Counted from the stretch's first letter, positions 45,896-58,829 are shown. The stretch is 64,000 nt of DNA from Heterocephalus glaber (GCF_000247695.1 NW_004624781.1:13769463-13833462); one strand, 5' to 3'. Notes: a model not told the origin generated them from the sequence alone. Numbers and translations: made by a program.

Positions 45896-46700
45896 GGTCT
45901 GGAAACTTATAATATCCATTGATATAGAGTTAATGATACTGGTTTAAACTCACTCATGTTAATTTCATTAAAAAGCTCATAAAACATTGATCAATAGACT
46001 TGAATATTAATTTACAGGTTATTGAGCTTTATATTTGTAAAGAGTTAATCTTGTTTCTAGAACTTTTATCTTAGTAGTTGTCACAGTAATATTGTATTTT
46101 AATTATATGAACTGAAATGTGAGTATGACAGGAATTACTTGCATAAACTAAGTTCAGCGCGTCAAACATATTTTCTAAGGGCTGGATGCTTGAAGAAACT
46201 GCATCCTATGAGGAGTGGGCAAGACAATTGTAAAAGATTGGGGGGGGGACAAATCTAAGTAGAGTGTTATCTGTATTGCTTTGCACATAATTTTATTCCC
46301 CACTCCACTTGAAGAAACTGAAACAAGAAATCTGAAGCTGTATTTTAGAGGTGGGATTTTTTTTTTCTAAAAAGAACAAGGGAACCCATAATTAAAGTCC
46401 TTGATTCTATATCAAAAGACTGAAGAATGAATATATGTATTTTTCAAATTTAAATGAAATATTTAAGGTGTCTTCTCTTTTAATCTTTTTTTTTTTCTGT
46501 TAACTTACTGAGTCAGGTAAAAGGCTTCTACTCTTTCTTAATTAAAAATATTTCACTAAAACTGACAGCACAGCATATAAAATGAGGTATAATACTTTGC
46601 TGTGTCAATACTGTTGAGTTCCTTCATTCTTAATAGCTCTGTAGAATACTCCTGTATCAGTAGATCATACTTTAATCCTCCATTAAGTACATTTTGATCC

Positions 46701-46749
46701 TTCTTTCTCTTTCTTTTCTTTCTTTCTTTCCTTCTTTCTTTCTTTCTTT

Positions 46750-46814
<65 letters not shown>

Positions 46815-46816
46815 CC
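46701..46816. repeat. Polypyrimidine microsatellite (TTTC)n, then (CT)n
   Basis: 116 bases with almost no purine on this strand. It moves from TTTC/TTCC units to about 57 bases of pure CT (about 46753-46809). Such long mirror-repeat tracts can form H-DNA and vary in length. Confidence 0.95.
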
Positions 46817-46849
46817 TGCCTGCTACACAGACTACTGAAATAAAAACTT

Positions 46850-47850
46850 TTGGGGATCTAAGGAAATTTTATTGTTAGGTATGTTTCTATAAATTGAATC
46901 ACAAAATAAAACGATATTTATCTTTTAACTTGTTAAGAATGCATTGGGATGATGATGTCATTTCATTTACAAGATCTCTTTATATGTTAATTACATTAAT
47001 CTTAGGTTTGTTGTAGAATTTTAAAATATTATTATCAGTTTATTTTTTGCTTTTTAATGTTTTAAAAGAGTTGTTTTCTCTGCACAGGTTTTAAACTTCT
47101 GTAGTATGTCCCTGTCTAGTCTTTCTGTTGATAGTTTCTGAGTTTCCTGCCCTCTTTCAAGAAATCTCTTCAGTATTACATGTATCGTTCTTAACATTTT
47201 CTTTCAGTGCTTTCATGATTTTGTTTTGGTCTAAATCTTTAATCTGGTTGGAATTCATTTGAATGTCTAATGGAAGGTGAGGGCTAAGCCAATTATTTCA
47301 ATAAATTAGTGATCAGTTACTTCAATATCATTTATTAAACAGTGTATCCCTTTGTAACTCATTTGAATACAACATAACATGATAAATTTCCATATATACA
47401 TGTTTCTGTTTTAGGACTCATCATTTTATTTGTCTGTTCTTTCATTGTTACTGGACTGCTTTGATTCCTAGGTCTAATATATTTTGCAATATGGTAGGCA
47501 AGACAAACTCATAATTGGTTTTTCCAAATCGTTTGGCTTATCTTACCCTTTATACCTTTTGCTTGAGATTTCAAGTTGATTTTCTAAGCCACTTGCCTTC
47601 CTCCAAGAACTCTCAATGGGAGTTTGATTGACATTGTGTTTATGTCCACCTTACCTTGAAGGAACCACTTCACCATATGGACTTCTCATTTAGGAGCATG
47701 ACACACCCCTCTTCAGTTATTTGTCCTATAATGTTCATGATGTCATCATACAGGTTTCAGACATTCTTTTGGTAAATTAATTTCTAGGCTTTAAATATTT
47801 TCTTCTAAAAACTGAGCACCTTTGTTTTAAGTCACAGCATCACATAGCAG
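46850..47850 (-). mobile_element. Old L1M ORF2 fragment
   Basis: Minus-strand old L1: the run CTGGTTGGAATTCATTTGAA, ATTTATTAAACAGTGTATCC and CCTAGGTCTAATATATTTTG, which are typical of the ORF2 RT region. No intact frame. Confidence 0.6.
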
Positions 47851-47999
47851 AAAGTTATCCATTATATTCTTCAATAATCAATGGAACCTCATTTTTCAGA
47901 TCTGACAAAAAGTTGCATAATAAGTTAGTAAGAACAAAAGGAATTGTCAAAGCTCTTCAGTTCAAATCTCTATTTAATCACTAAAGGTCTTTTAAAAAA

Positions 48000-48235
48000 C
48001 ATTTAAAATGACTTTACTAAAGTATACTGTATGTAGAGTAAAACATCCATCTAAGTACTCAGTATACACACCCATGTAACTACCACCTAAATCAGGATAT
48101 ACGTAATATTTCCATACCCTAAAAAGACTTCTCATGTCTCTTTGTGGATAACACCCTTGGCTCCAGGCAATCACTGATCTGTTTTATTAATTTTGCCTTG
48201 CTAGACTTTTATACAAATACAACAATAAAGTGCTA
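48000..48235 (-). mobile_element. L1M 3' end fragment
   Basis: ACACCCATGTAACTACCACC, TAAATCAGGATATACGTAAT, then CCAGGCAATCACTGATCTG match the 3' end of old L1s. Confidence 0.65.
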
Positions 48236-48239
48236 CTCC

Positions 48240-49700
48240 TCCTGTGTCTTTTGTGTGTGTTTTATTTTTGTTGCTGTTTTCAAATCTAATGTATTATTGA
48301 TATGATTAAGTTTCAGTGCTCCATCTTGATCTGCATTTTCTCTTTGTCCCATCTGATTTTGGGGACCCTCTTTTTCTGCCCTTCTGGGTGAATGGACTAG
48401 TTTTGATACTGCATTTTATCTTCTACAAGTGACTGCTTTGGTGTCTGCACTGTGCCTCCTGGTCACAGTTGATCATTCAGTATCATACACCTCCGTATGT
48501 CATGCAATGACCGTACAGTTCCTTTTGTTCCTCACCAAGTTTCTTCTACTCTTGTCTCCTAATTTACTTTTGTATATCATGTATGCCCCAAAACATATTT
48601 CTACTATTATTGTTCTTAAAATTCCATTACCATTTTAAAAGGTTTTTAAATGAGAAAAATTATTTTCCAGTTACTGACCTAATAGCCCTGTTTGGGGGTA
48701 GAGGCCCTATTTCATTTGTTACCATTTTCTCTGTAAAAATCTTTTACATTTCTTACAGTATATGTCAACTAGTGGTGAATTCTCTTAGTTTCTCTTTGTC
48801 TGAAGATGTCTTTAAATTGTCTTAAGTCTTTTAATAACGTTTTTTCTGGATACAGTATGGTAATTTGGCAGCTTTTGCTTTACTTTGTTTCAAGACAAGA
48901 AAGCTGCCCTTCTGTGTTCTCCTGACTTGCGCAGCCTCTCATGAGATTCCTATGGTCACTTATCTTTGTTTCACTGCACATAATGTTTCTTTTTTTCTCA
49001 CTTTTAAGGTCATCTCTTTTTACTGGTTCTCAGAAATTTTGTTTTTTGTGTAGTTGTTTTTTCCTGATTGTTTGAGGTTTATTAAAATTTGGAGATCTGT
49101 GAGTTTATGGTTATCAAGTTTGGAAGCACTGTTACATTATTTCTCCAAATATATTTTGCATTTACTTCCTGTTCCCAGTTACATATATGTTAAATCATTG
49201 ACATTATCTCCAGGTCACCGGTGCCTTTTCATTTATTCCGTCTTCTCTTTGTGCTTCAGTCTAGATGGTTTCGATGTCTCAGAGTTCCCTGATGTTTGCT
49301 AGTACTTAATCTGCCTCAGATGTTACGTTTTTAAATTCTAGAAATTCTGCGAGTTCTTTTTTATAAATTAGATTTCTTCCTTCATTCTCCTCTTGTTTTC
49401 CTGCTAATTTGTGGGCATATTTCTAATACCTGTTTTAACATCCTTTTCTGTTCATTTTAATACCTGTGTCATTTCTGGATCTGTGTCTGTTGACTGATTT
49501 TTTCCTAGATATGCTTTTCTTCATTTCTAATAATTTTTGGCTAGATCCTGAACACTGGGACTATTACACTGTTGACCTCTTGGTTTCTTGACTGGCAGTT
49601 AAGCTATTTGATGTTCAGCTTAATTCTCCCAAATCTTATCTTCAAGCTGTCTTAGAGCTAGTTTGTCTTTATTACTAACTTGACGTCTTTCTGGGGTTTA
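48240..49700 (-). mobile_element. Old L1 5' region (minus strand)
   Basis: It follows the layout of the old L1 5' end on the minus strand: TTTCTCCAAATATATTTTGC, TTACATATATGTTAAATCAT, TTTGTGCTTCAGTCTAGATG and TTTTTGGCTAGATCCTGAAC. The open frames in it are not genes. Confidence 0.6.
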
Positions 49701-51084
49701 TACTTAATACCTGCAGGGTTTAACAGGGTCTTTCCATTCTGGTCAGAGCTCGGTTGTCTCCTAACCCTGTATGAGTTCTGGGAATTATTTAGCAGACAAA
49801 TTACATGATATACTTTCTTTTCCAGGTCTCACAGAATCTTATTCTATATACTTCCAGTGTAGCATTCGCCCAGGGACTCAAAGAGACCCCACACAATTTC
49901 TGAGCTTTATTTTCCCTCCTCTAGTACTTGTCCCCTCCCAGTGTAGCCACTCCAGCCTCTGTGGGCTCTGATCTCCATTTCATCAGCTCAGTGAGACCAT
50001 CAGATTCTGCTTTGGTCTCCTTGCCACATACTGGGATCTAGAAAGCCTTTTGGCAAAAAGGACTTCCCTTGTTTGTTTCCCTTGACTCTAGAATCACAAT
50101 CCCTTACTGCCTTTGATTTTCTTTCCCAAGGTTTCATGAAGATTAGATCACCCTTAGTCATAGTTTATCATTGCCTCAGATTGGATATATTATAGTCAGT
50201 GAGGTTACAGCTTTGTTTACTTTAGTTGATGTAACTGAAGTCCTAAGAGTACAACCTTAAGGACATTTGGATTCAGAAAAGTCCTTGGTTTATTTGGTAC
50301 AGAATATTTGAGAAATACTTTAGTCTCATGAGTAACTTCATTTTTTTTAAAGCTGCTGTGCTTGGTAGTTTAGTGTTGATTTTATAAATTTAGCTTCCGA
50401 AGGTGGCAGTTCTACAGTAAATGTACTCTAGATACTGTATGTATTTGTTAGCTGCATGAAGGAAAGAAGACTGAATGTGATAAATAAAAGCTTAACCTGA
50501 GAGTTAGAGGGCACAGTATCAGTAGAACCTGTTTCTCCTTTAGAGTGCCACTGTAAGATTAGAGCTTACTGTGTTTTACTTTGTAGCTGTACAGTTATGG
50601 ACCAGCCATTTAATTCTGTACAAAATTGGCTAATAGTATTGGGCATACTTCTTTCCAAGGCTCGTGGGGATCAAACACACTGTGAGTTTGGAGAACTGCA
50701 AGCAATAAGCAGATGTTAGTTTGAAACATGACATTGGCATCTCAAGGAAGGAGAGATCTCTGGGTGGTCTGTCCAAGCTTCCCAGAGAAAGAGATTTGAT
50801 ATAGGTCTTGTAGCACATGGATGAGTGGAGTGAATTGGGGGGACAAGCAACAGAAATAGACTAGATGTTGTCAGCGGCTGTGAGGAGGGAGAGTTGGGAG
50901 TGGCTGCCCTCGGAAGTGAGGTTTCTCTGGAGGATGATGAAATGTCCTGCATTAGATGGTTACGATCAGTGTGGCAGTTGCATAGCTCTGTGAATACACT
51001 GAATTCCATGCACCAAAAGGTAGGTTTGATGGCATCAAATTATATCTCAATAAGGCTGTTGAAGTGCTCGTTTTAAGGCTGATA

Positions 51085-51260
51085 ACCAACACTGATGGAA
51101 CACTTCCTTTCGGCCCACACCTGCTTGCAAAGTGTTTTTCGTATGTCACCTTCACTGCATCTCCACAGCCCTCGGAGCCGAGGAGGCTGGAAAGTCAGAT
51201 CACTGCTGAGGGGGAGTTGTAGGGCCAAGAGCCATACCCCAGCCTGTGCACTGCTCTGGC
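51085..51260 (-). mobile_element. MIR/MIR3 remnant
   Basis: Complement of MIR: CTGCTTGCAAAGTGTTTTTC, CTTCACTGCATCTCCACAGC, AGAGCCATACCCCAGCC. Confidence 0.5.
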
Positions 51261-52424
51261 TGAAGGACTGCACTCCTCACCTTGGAAAGCAGTATCTTGT
51301 AAAATCCAGATGGGACTTAGGAAAGATAATGTCTCAATGGAACATGTTTTGTTGGAGGAATAGCCAAAATGTTTAATTCTGAAAAGTCATAGACACTATT
51401 CTCACTCACCGCCCCCCCATTTTAAAATTCACTTTAGAATAGTGTCCTTGCCTCTTTAAATGTCACTGGGTTTCTCTCTGCTATAAGACTTGTAAGTTTC
51501 AAACCCAAGCTATCTGGAATCAGTTCCACCAACATTTACCAAGCACCGAAGAGCGAAGCACTGTCAGCCTTTGAGAGCCGGCAATGAGCTCTCACATGAC
51601 TCAGGCTTGCCAAGACAGGAGTCTGTGACTGTCCAAGCCTGAGTGTGGTGTGCAGGAAAACATGGAGGAAGAGGAGAATTCTGCACCATTTTCCTTTAAA
51701 ATTTCCTGATTTTGAAGATGCTTTATAACAAGGCTAGAACCATAATTCAAATGTCTCCAAATACGCCTGGACATCTGGGAGAAATGTCATGATTTTGAGA
51801 TATTTACATTTGAATGAAAAGTTATTTCATGCAAAGAGAACATCTTAAGGAAAAGATAACTCCACCTCTTAATTCCACATGTTTTTTTAAACAGCACAAT
51901 TTTTATTAAAATATAATAGTATCAAAACTAATGAATCTATATTCAGTGTAACTAAGATAAACAAAGGACAGAATTAAAACATATATAGCAAAGAAATGTG
52001 AACTGTTGGTTACCATATATATTTAATATGTTACCTTTACCCAAAGGAACTATGTTAATGGCTAAGTAGAGGCCACATCTGTTAATATTCACAACTGGGA
52101 AGAATTTAGGTCCGTCTTCTTTTCTTTAGGCACTGATCTCTTCTGGAAAAGATAAAATTGTAGTAGTGTGGGAACTAAAGTGTGAAAGGAATGTGCAGGG
52201 AGGGAATAATGCTGTGAGGATCTTTGTGACTGGCAGGTAATCAAGAAACACTGATATCATTGGATTCTCAAAATTATTTCCCCTGCCAGTTATTGTGGAC
52301 CAATGCTGTCAGAAAGCTCAGTATATATTTTTCTGGAATAGAGGACAGGAGATAAGACTGCACTGCTCCTTTTTGATACAAATAATAGTTTTTGTTTTTA
52401 TACCACTCTAGGAGTTCTACTTTT

Positions 52425-52470
52425 TTTTTTTTTTTTGGTACCGGGGATCGAACTTGGGTCCTTGTGCTTG
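52425..52470 (-). mobile_element. 5'-truncated ID SINE
   Basis: Minus strand: CAAGCACAAGGACCCAAGTT, then CGATCCCCGGTACC and an A tail (T run here). Only the 3' 46 bases remain. Perfect target-site duplication GAGTTCTACTTTT at 52412-52424 and 52471-52483. Confidence 0.92.
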
Positions 52471-53499
52471 GAGTTCTACTTTTAACAGGGATTTAAACTC
52501 TAGAGCTAAAGATCTGGTATTAATTCAGTGTCTATCCTTAGAAGTCTCTTTAATAGGAAGTGAAAAGCCTAGTTGAGTATAGGGTGGGGAAAAGCCCAGC
52601 CCCAAGCTCTACACCATACCCATAGGTATGGTGGGGAGTTAGTGTGTGCCTGATGGCCAGGCCCCCAAGATGGACGGGTGAGCTGACCCCGAGGACAACT
52701 AGACTAGTCACTCCATCCTGTATAGTATTTGAAAGTTCTTAGCACATATAAACATGTGTACAAATTAGAAAGAAATACTAGGTTTTCTTCTACAGCTATT
52801 TCCCATAAACCATCTTTTTATTGCTCAGATTATATTCCCCTCAGCCACCTTCAGGCCAAGCTCATTTCCATCTACAAAACTATCAGTGCCAGTGGTTTAT
52901 GACAAGGAGAGAAATTCTGAACTGAACCATTAATTATCGTGCTGATCAATGTAATTGTCAACAATAAGCACTTCAGATAATATTGAAGTTTAGAGCTTTC
53001 ATGTAGCTCACCTTGAGCTATTTTTTCTCTATCCTTTACTTAGACTAGCTTAAAAGAAAATAAAGTATTCCTCAGCACTTTGCTGAAATGAACTTGAAAG
53101 AACATAGTGTCATGACACTATACTTCATCTCTCTCTTTAAAAAGTAGAGGAAATCACACTTTCTTCAATAAGAAGTTCTAAACACAGTCTTCAGATTGTA
53201 CCAAAAGAACTCAAGATTATGTCAGAATTATATCAGGAAATGAGACCTAATTTCAACCTGTGGTATGGTTGTATGAATTTGTTCACAGTACATGTTATTA
53301 TTTAATCTTTCCAGACCTCAGATTTCTTGTTAGAGATTACAGATGATTTTATCTACTTCATGGATTGTGAGGATGAAAGAAAATAATACATTTTAAGTGT
53401 TCATTAGAGAGCCTGGTTCTTAGTAAGGTGTCAGTAAACATTAGCTGTCATCATTTGCTATTTCAGTGAAGTTTATAGAAAAATTTATGCTTGGGGAAG

Positions 53500-53720
53500 T
53501 GTAGTAAAATACAAGGGGTACTGGATTCAGCCAATCCTGGGTCAGATCCAGCCTTCCTGCTGTGCGACCTTTGGCAAATTAGTTTAGTCTCTCCTTTCAT
53601 TTCTTCATCTATTAAGAGGGTCTATGAATAACTCCCTAAGCTCTTACTTGTGGCTTGAGATAATGTATTTGGAAGTTCCAGTCTGATTGCTTGGCACATT
53701 GTAAAATTTCAGTATTAGTT
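53500..53720 (+). mobile_element. MIR SINE, near full length
   Basis: ACTGGATTCAGCCAATCCTG, GTGCGACCTTTGGCAAATTA, TTCTTCATCTATTAAGAGGG, then TTGCTTGGCACATTGTAAAA. Confidence 0.75.
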
Positions 53721-54954
53721 GAACCTGGAACTTCTATTTGCAAATAATGTCTTTGAAAACTAAGTCTTGCTCTCCTCTGGCAGCTTTACTCTTCTTTTAT
53801 TTGTTTTGTGGCTTTTTACAAATATTTTTGGCTTCTAGTTGTGTGTATGTGTGTGTTCATGCATGTATATTTGCTCTTCTGTTTCACTTTTTAGAAAATT
53901 GCCTGAGGGTTTGGAAAAATTGCCTTTAAATCTTTTTTCTTTTTAGGTGTCCCGTTCAGAATGTGATGCTGGAAGAGGATTTTGGGTACCCCTGCAGGAA
54001 CTCAGTTAGGATTCCCTGAAGAGGTCTGCAGTGGGGCCACTCCTTTGATCTGGTTTTTGCCAGAATGGGATTCTTTTGTAAGGAGAAGTCGGCTCACAGG
54101 GAGATGCCTGCAAGATCCCAGTGTTCTCCACAGTAGTTCAAGGACGCCCTCACCTGCAGTGGTGGGGAGCCAAATTCCTTAAGATCCAGATTTCTGGGTA
54201 TCCCCAAGAAGTTTTACACTAGAGATTTTGGAAATAGTCTAGGAATTCTCACTTTCATGAACTTTTCTAGTGATCTGTATGTTCACTGAAGTTCAAGAAC
54301 ATTGATGTTCAGTGAATTAGATTAATTAATTAGATTAATTAATTTGGTCATATTCCAAGGGCCATTTAAGCAAAGCCTCACAGCTCTGGGTTTGTTAAAT
54401 TATACTAAAATAAAACATTTGTGCAGATTGAAAGGTACCACCCACATTGTCTTCTACATCCAGTTTCATTCCAGCTATCTTATCTTCCCTAAGCAACTTA
54501 GGGGGAGAAAAAAGAATTTAAAATTTGCTTAGTAAAGCAAAGATATGGTCCAAAGTATTCCCTATGTTCCTGAGCTACTCAACAAAGAAACACACAAAAA
54601 ACATGACAGTACTGCATTAGAACTTTTCAGACATCTACAAGCTCCTGCGGACCGTGTAACAGTGCAGTATCGGCAGTGTGGCGACACGGCTGGTGAAGGG
54701 ATGGTGGGGCTGGTAAGGGGATGATATTTCTCAGAAAGAAGGTGCAGTGCAGAAGTAGCAAGGCCTATTTCCAAAAGGTACAGTGTACGAATGAATAACA
54801 GAGCCCAGACCACTTTCGAATCTTGACAGTTTTATATTCCCCCCTCATCCTCTCATTTACTGGAGTGGCTCTTGAGCTCAGACAGGCACAATGAGCTTTC
54901 CAGCTGCAACAGAGAGGTGATCTCAATAATTTTACAACTAAGATTTGTCTTTCT

Positions 54955-55505
54955 TTTTTATTTTAGTTTAGTTTCTTAGTACTTGTGCGCAGTACGTAAT
55001 GTTTACGTTCCTTGTGTGGGGTCAGCACGTGAATATAACACATCCCAATTCCTTTCTTCATCACTGTCCTTTCCCTCTCTTCTTGCTCCTTCTATCTTTT
55101 TATTCTCTTTCCCTTTGAGAACGATCTCTCCCCCTACTGCCTATTATCCTTTTGGTCTTCTTCTTCTTTATTTATACTTTGGGTTTCTCATATAAGAGAA
55201 ACCATGTGATATTTAAGTTTGTGTGCTTGATTTATTTTACTTAACATTCTGGTCTCAAAGTGCATCTATTTTCCCACAAATGACTCATGTTTATCCTTCT
55301 TTATAGCAGAGAAGTACTCCATTGTGTGTAAATACCACATTTTCTCTATCCATTCATCTGTGGATGGGCATAGAGGGCACTTCCAAGATTTAGCTATTAT
55401 GAATTATGCTGCTGTAAACATGGTAAGCATGGATCACTGTAATATGATGTCTTTAACTCTTTCAGGAAGATACCCAGAAGAGGAATAGCTTTTTTGATTT
55501 TCTGC
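54955..55505 (-). mobile_element. L1 3' end (minus strand)
   Basis: The same lineage as 9505-10767 and 28333-28712. It has the pyrimidine-rich UTR, ATAAGAGAAACCATGTGATA, AGAAGTACTCCATTGTGTGT and ATTCATCTGTGGATGGGCAT. It is truncated at 5' within ORF2. Confidence 0.85.
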
Positions 55506-56754
55506 TGCACACCAGGAATTGGTGCATAAAGATGCCCTTAAGACACTCTATATTTTATAAATGAAGAAACTAGGACTTAGCGCATATGTGGAGCACAGAG
55601 CTGACTGATAGTAGCATCACTGAGTTCTCCATGAACATCTCTCTCCCTCATCTCTGTTTCTATGGTTCTGTAGGGGAGCCTGTTCCCCAGAGGACTTTGT
55701 AGGTGTCATCTCTTCGCACCATGCCCTGAGGACCATGTGTCCCCTCTAAACAGGTCCCCAAGGAAGCCCAGGGAATTTGCTGGTCAGTTCCTAGGAAATT
55801 TTACCCTCCAGGTTTAAAGGGCCAGCTTTTTCTACTCAAGCAATTTTGTTGATTTAGCCCATATCTGCTTAAAGCAATACTCCTCAGGGAAGGTTCAAGG
55901 TTCATTTTGGTCACAAGTCTTGGTTTCTGAACATGGAAATGAACTACTATTTCCTACTCCACCCTTCTCCCTTCCCTGTAAGACCATCTGTACACAAGAT
56001 TGTTGACTCGTCTAGTTGGTCTGTTTACTTTTCAACAATATTTCAGCAGCCAGCTAAGTGAATCAACACAATAGCTCACCTGGGAATGGCACTGAATAGC
56101 TCACCCATAATTACTCAGCTCTCTTTTGAGCTCTTGACCTCTAGCTGCAGAGTGGACCACTCCACCTGGCTGTCCATCTTCTACCAGACAAAGCCTGAGC
56201 TCCTTAGGGCAACACACAAGTTCACTCATGCGCTCGTCCTGCTGTCCTCACACTTTCATCTGTGACCGTGCTGGCCTTCCTCCTCATTAGACCACATGTG
56301 AACCCTGCACTGAGGAGCCTTCACCGTCCCATGACTTGGCTCACGCCATTTCTTCCACCTGAAATGAACTCTCTTCCCTTAGGTCAATGATTTTTTCCAC
56401 CATTTCCATGCTGACTAAGATGCCTTCTTTAGATTTATCATCTTAATCTTGCCTCCTCTTCATTCCAATCATCCTAGTTTATTTTATTGGCCACTGATGT
56501 ATTCTTTGTTTTCACTACCATTTCCTTTCCTTAAAATTTCTTCTTTTCTCTTCATTATTCTTTTCCTTTCAGGTTCTGTTTATTTTAAAATTTAATACAT
56601 CTCTCTCAAATGTACTTATTGGCCTTTGAAACCATTAAATCATATTTGAAATAGTCACGTAGGTTCAATATGATTTCCCTGCCAGTTGTCCACAAAGGAC
56701 AACAAAGACATGCACAGCCCGATTGATCTAATGAGGTCACATTTTTATTACTGA

Positions 56755-57877
56755 GTTTTTCTTTATTAACAGCCTTATTGAGGTATAATTTTTATATAAT
56801 CGATTTCACATGTTGAAAGTGTACAGCTTGATAAGTGTAGTCAAATGCAGCCATCATCCCGGCAGCTGCAGCATCGTTCAGATTTTCCACATGCTCCCAT
56901 CAAATTTCCCAGCACCCCTTCATACTCTCTTCTCCCATCTCTCCCCCAACCCTAACACTGTGTTTCCAGGTACTCATCTGCTTTATGACTAGATCACTTG
57001 CACTTTTAGAATTTTTATGACAGAAACATACAGTATAAATGCTTTTTGTTTGGCTGTATTTACTCAAGTAAAATTATTTTGAGATCCATTCATGTTGTCG
57101 TGTATGTCAGTAAGTCATTCCTTTTTACTGCTGTGCAATATTCCATTTAATGGCTATGTCACAGTTTGTTTATCTACTCAGCTGTTGATAGACATTTGAG
57201 TTGGTTCCAGTTTGGGACTACTACAGGTAAAACCTCTAAGAACATTTGTGTACAAATCGTATGCCCAAAATACCTAGGAATGGGATGGCTAGATCATATA
57301 GTTGGTTAAGAAACTGCTAAAATGTTTTCCAAAATGGATATAGTATGTCACATTCCTACCAGCACTGTGAAGAACTTCTATGCACTCTACATCCTCACCA
57401 ACATGTTGCCTGACCAGTCTTTTTAATTTTAGCCATTCACATAGGTATATGGTGTTATCTTGATGTGGTTTTAATTTCCAATTTGCTACTGTTTCATTTG
57501 TGTATTTTCTACTCTATATCTTCTTTGGTGGGGTATCTTATAATCTTTGCCCATTTGGGAGGGAGTATCATTTGCTTTTCATTGTTGAATTTGAAAGTTC
57601 TTTGTATATTCTGGATACAAGTCCTTTGAGCTTTGCAGATATTTTCTCCCAGTCTGTCGCCTGCCTTTTTCATTCTCTTAGCAGTAACTTTTGAAGAGCA
57701 GATATTCTTAATTTTGATGACATCTGCTCATCAGTATTTTATTTTATGATCAAGCTCTTGGTGTTGTGTCTGAGAAATCTTTGTCTAACTTAAGGGCACA
57801 GAGATTTTTGCCTATGTATCCTTCTAGGAATTTTATAGTTTTTGTTTTGTATTTTGATGTATGATTTACTTGAGCTG
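56755..57877 (-). mobile_element. Old L1M ORF2/3' end, left part
   Basis: A long minus-strand old L1: TTATTGAGGTATAATTTTTA, CAGTCTTTTTAATTTTAGCC-like parts, TTCTCCCAGTCTGTCGCCTG, GTGTCTGAGAAATCTTTGTC. Interrupted at 57895 by an ID element and continued after 58010. Confidence 0.85.
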
Positions 57878-57894
57878 ATTTTTGTGTATATTCT

Positions 57895-57993
57895 TTTTTT
57901 TTCTTTTTTTGGGGGGTGGGTACTGGGGATCGAACTCGGGTCCTTGTGCTTGCGCAGCAGGCAGCAAAACCACTGAGCTAAATCCTCGGCCCT
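57895..57993 (-). mobile_element. Young-looking ID SINE inside an L1
   Basis: Minus strand: GGGCCGAGGATTTAGCTCAG, then a body with GCGCAAGCACAAGGACCCGA, GTTCGATCCCCAGTACCC and a T-rich remnant of the A tail. The perfect 17-bp target-site duplication (57878-57894 and 57994-58010, ATTTTTGTGTATATTCT) and intact Pol III-like A and B boxes suggest a recent insertion. Confidence 0.97.
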
Positions 57994-58010
57994 ATTTTTG
58001 TGTATATTCT

Positions 58011-58175
58011 GAGGGAAGATTGATGTTCTTTACATGTTGCCTTTGTGCTGTTCTCAGGCTCTCATTCGTGTGGATGGGGGTCTGTTTCTAGCCTCTGCTA
58101 AGCTTCTCTGATCTGCATGTCTGCCCTCTTGCCAGAACCACACTACTTTAATTTCTGTAGCTTCCTAAGAACCCA
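58011..58175 (-). mobile_element. Old L1M, right part after the ID
   Basis: Resumes the L1 with GAGGGAAGATTGATGTTCTT and ends near ACTTTAATTTCTGTAGCTTC. Confidence 0.6.
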
Positions 58176-58829
58176 GGAATTCTTGGACATTACAGGAAGA
58201 ATATTAACTCAATACATTGCTCCTTGAAATTGGAGATAACTGGTGGGAGCTGAGAGAACTGAGTAAGGAGAATAGAAGGGAGAATTTGGGAAAGAGAAGA
58301 TGGTAGAAGGAGACCCTGTGACGTGTGTGGCTGTTAGAAATACTCGGTGGTGTTGACAGTGTGACAGGTGTCAGTTATGTTTTCCCAGTGGAGTCTATAC
58401 TGGACTTTTCCCTCTAGAGAGGCCTACAGTCATTTGGAGGGGAACCGATCCCATTGCTTTTGAAGTATCTTCTAGCTTCTTGCCTGGAAAGGACATCAGT
58501 GGTAGGGCTAGAGGACCTCATTGAGAAACATTTGTCTCTAATATGAGCACCAATTCATAATTAGCCTACAATATGAAAACTAATTTGCAGTTATCTACAT
58601 TAATAGGGGCGGATGGAGGTCACCCACAAGCCCCCTTTTAGCTTGCAGTTGTTTAGTTCATTATCTTCCTATTCTGTTCTAACTTTATAGGCTATGCAGG
58701 AAATTAGAGATCCTTGCAGACTGAACATGTCACTTAAACGTGGATTTCAGCGTGGTGTCTTCGTGGGCACCCTGGGGACATGGGGCCTGTGGGTCCATCA
58801 CAGAATGTCTGGAAGAGTCAGCAGCAGGA

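Noticed and set aside
52605..52632. ACCATACC-CATA-GGTATGGT hairpin as an RNA gene or terminator
   Set aside because: Short stem, no flanking support; chance in 64 kb is likely.
53940..54010. Possible exon 8 after a pyrimidine run ending TTTTTAG
   Set aside because: The following reading frames do not give VGKLIQEAAG or any ALDH motif.
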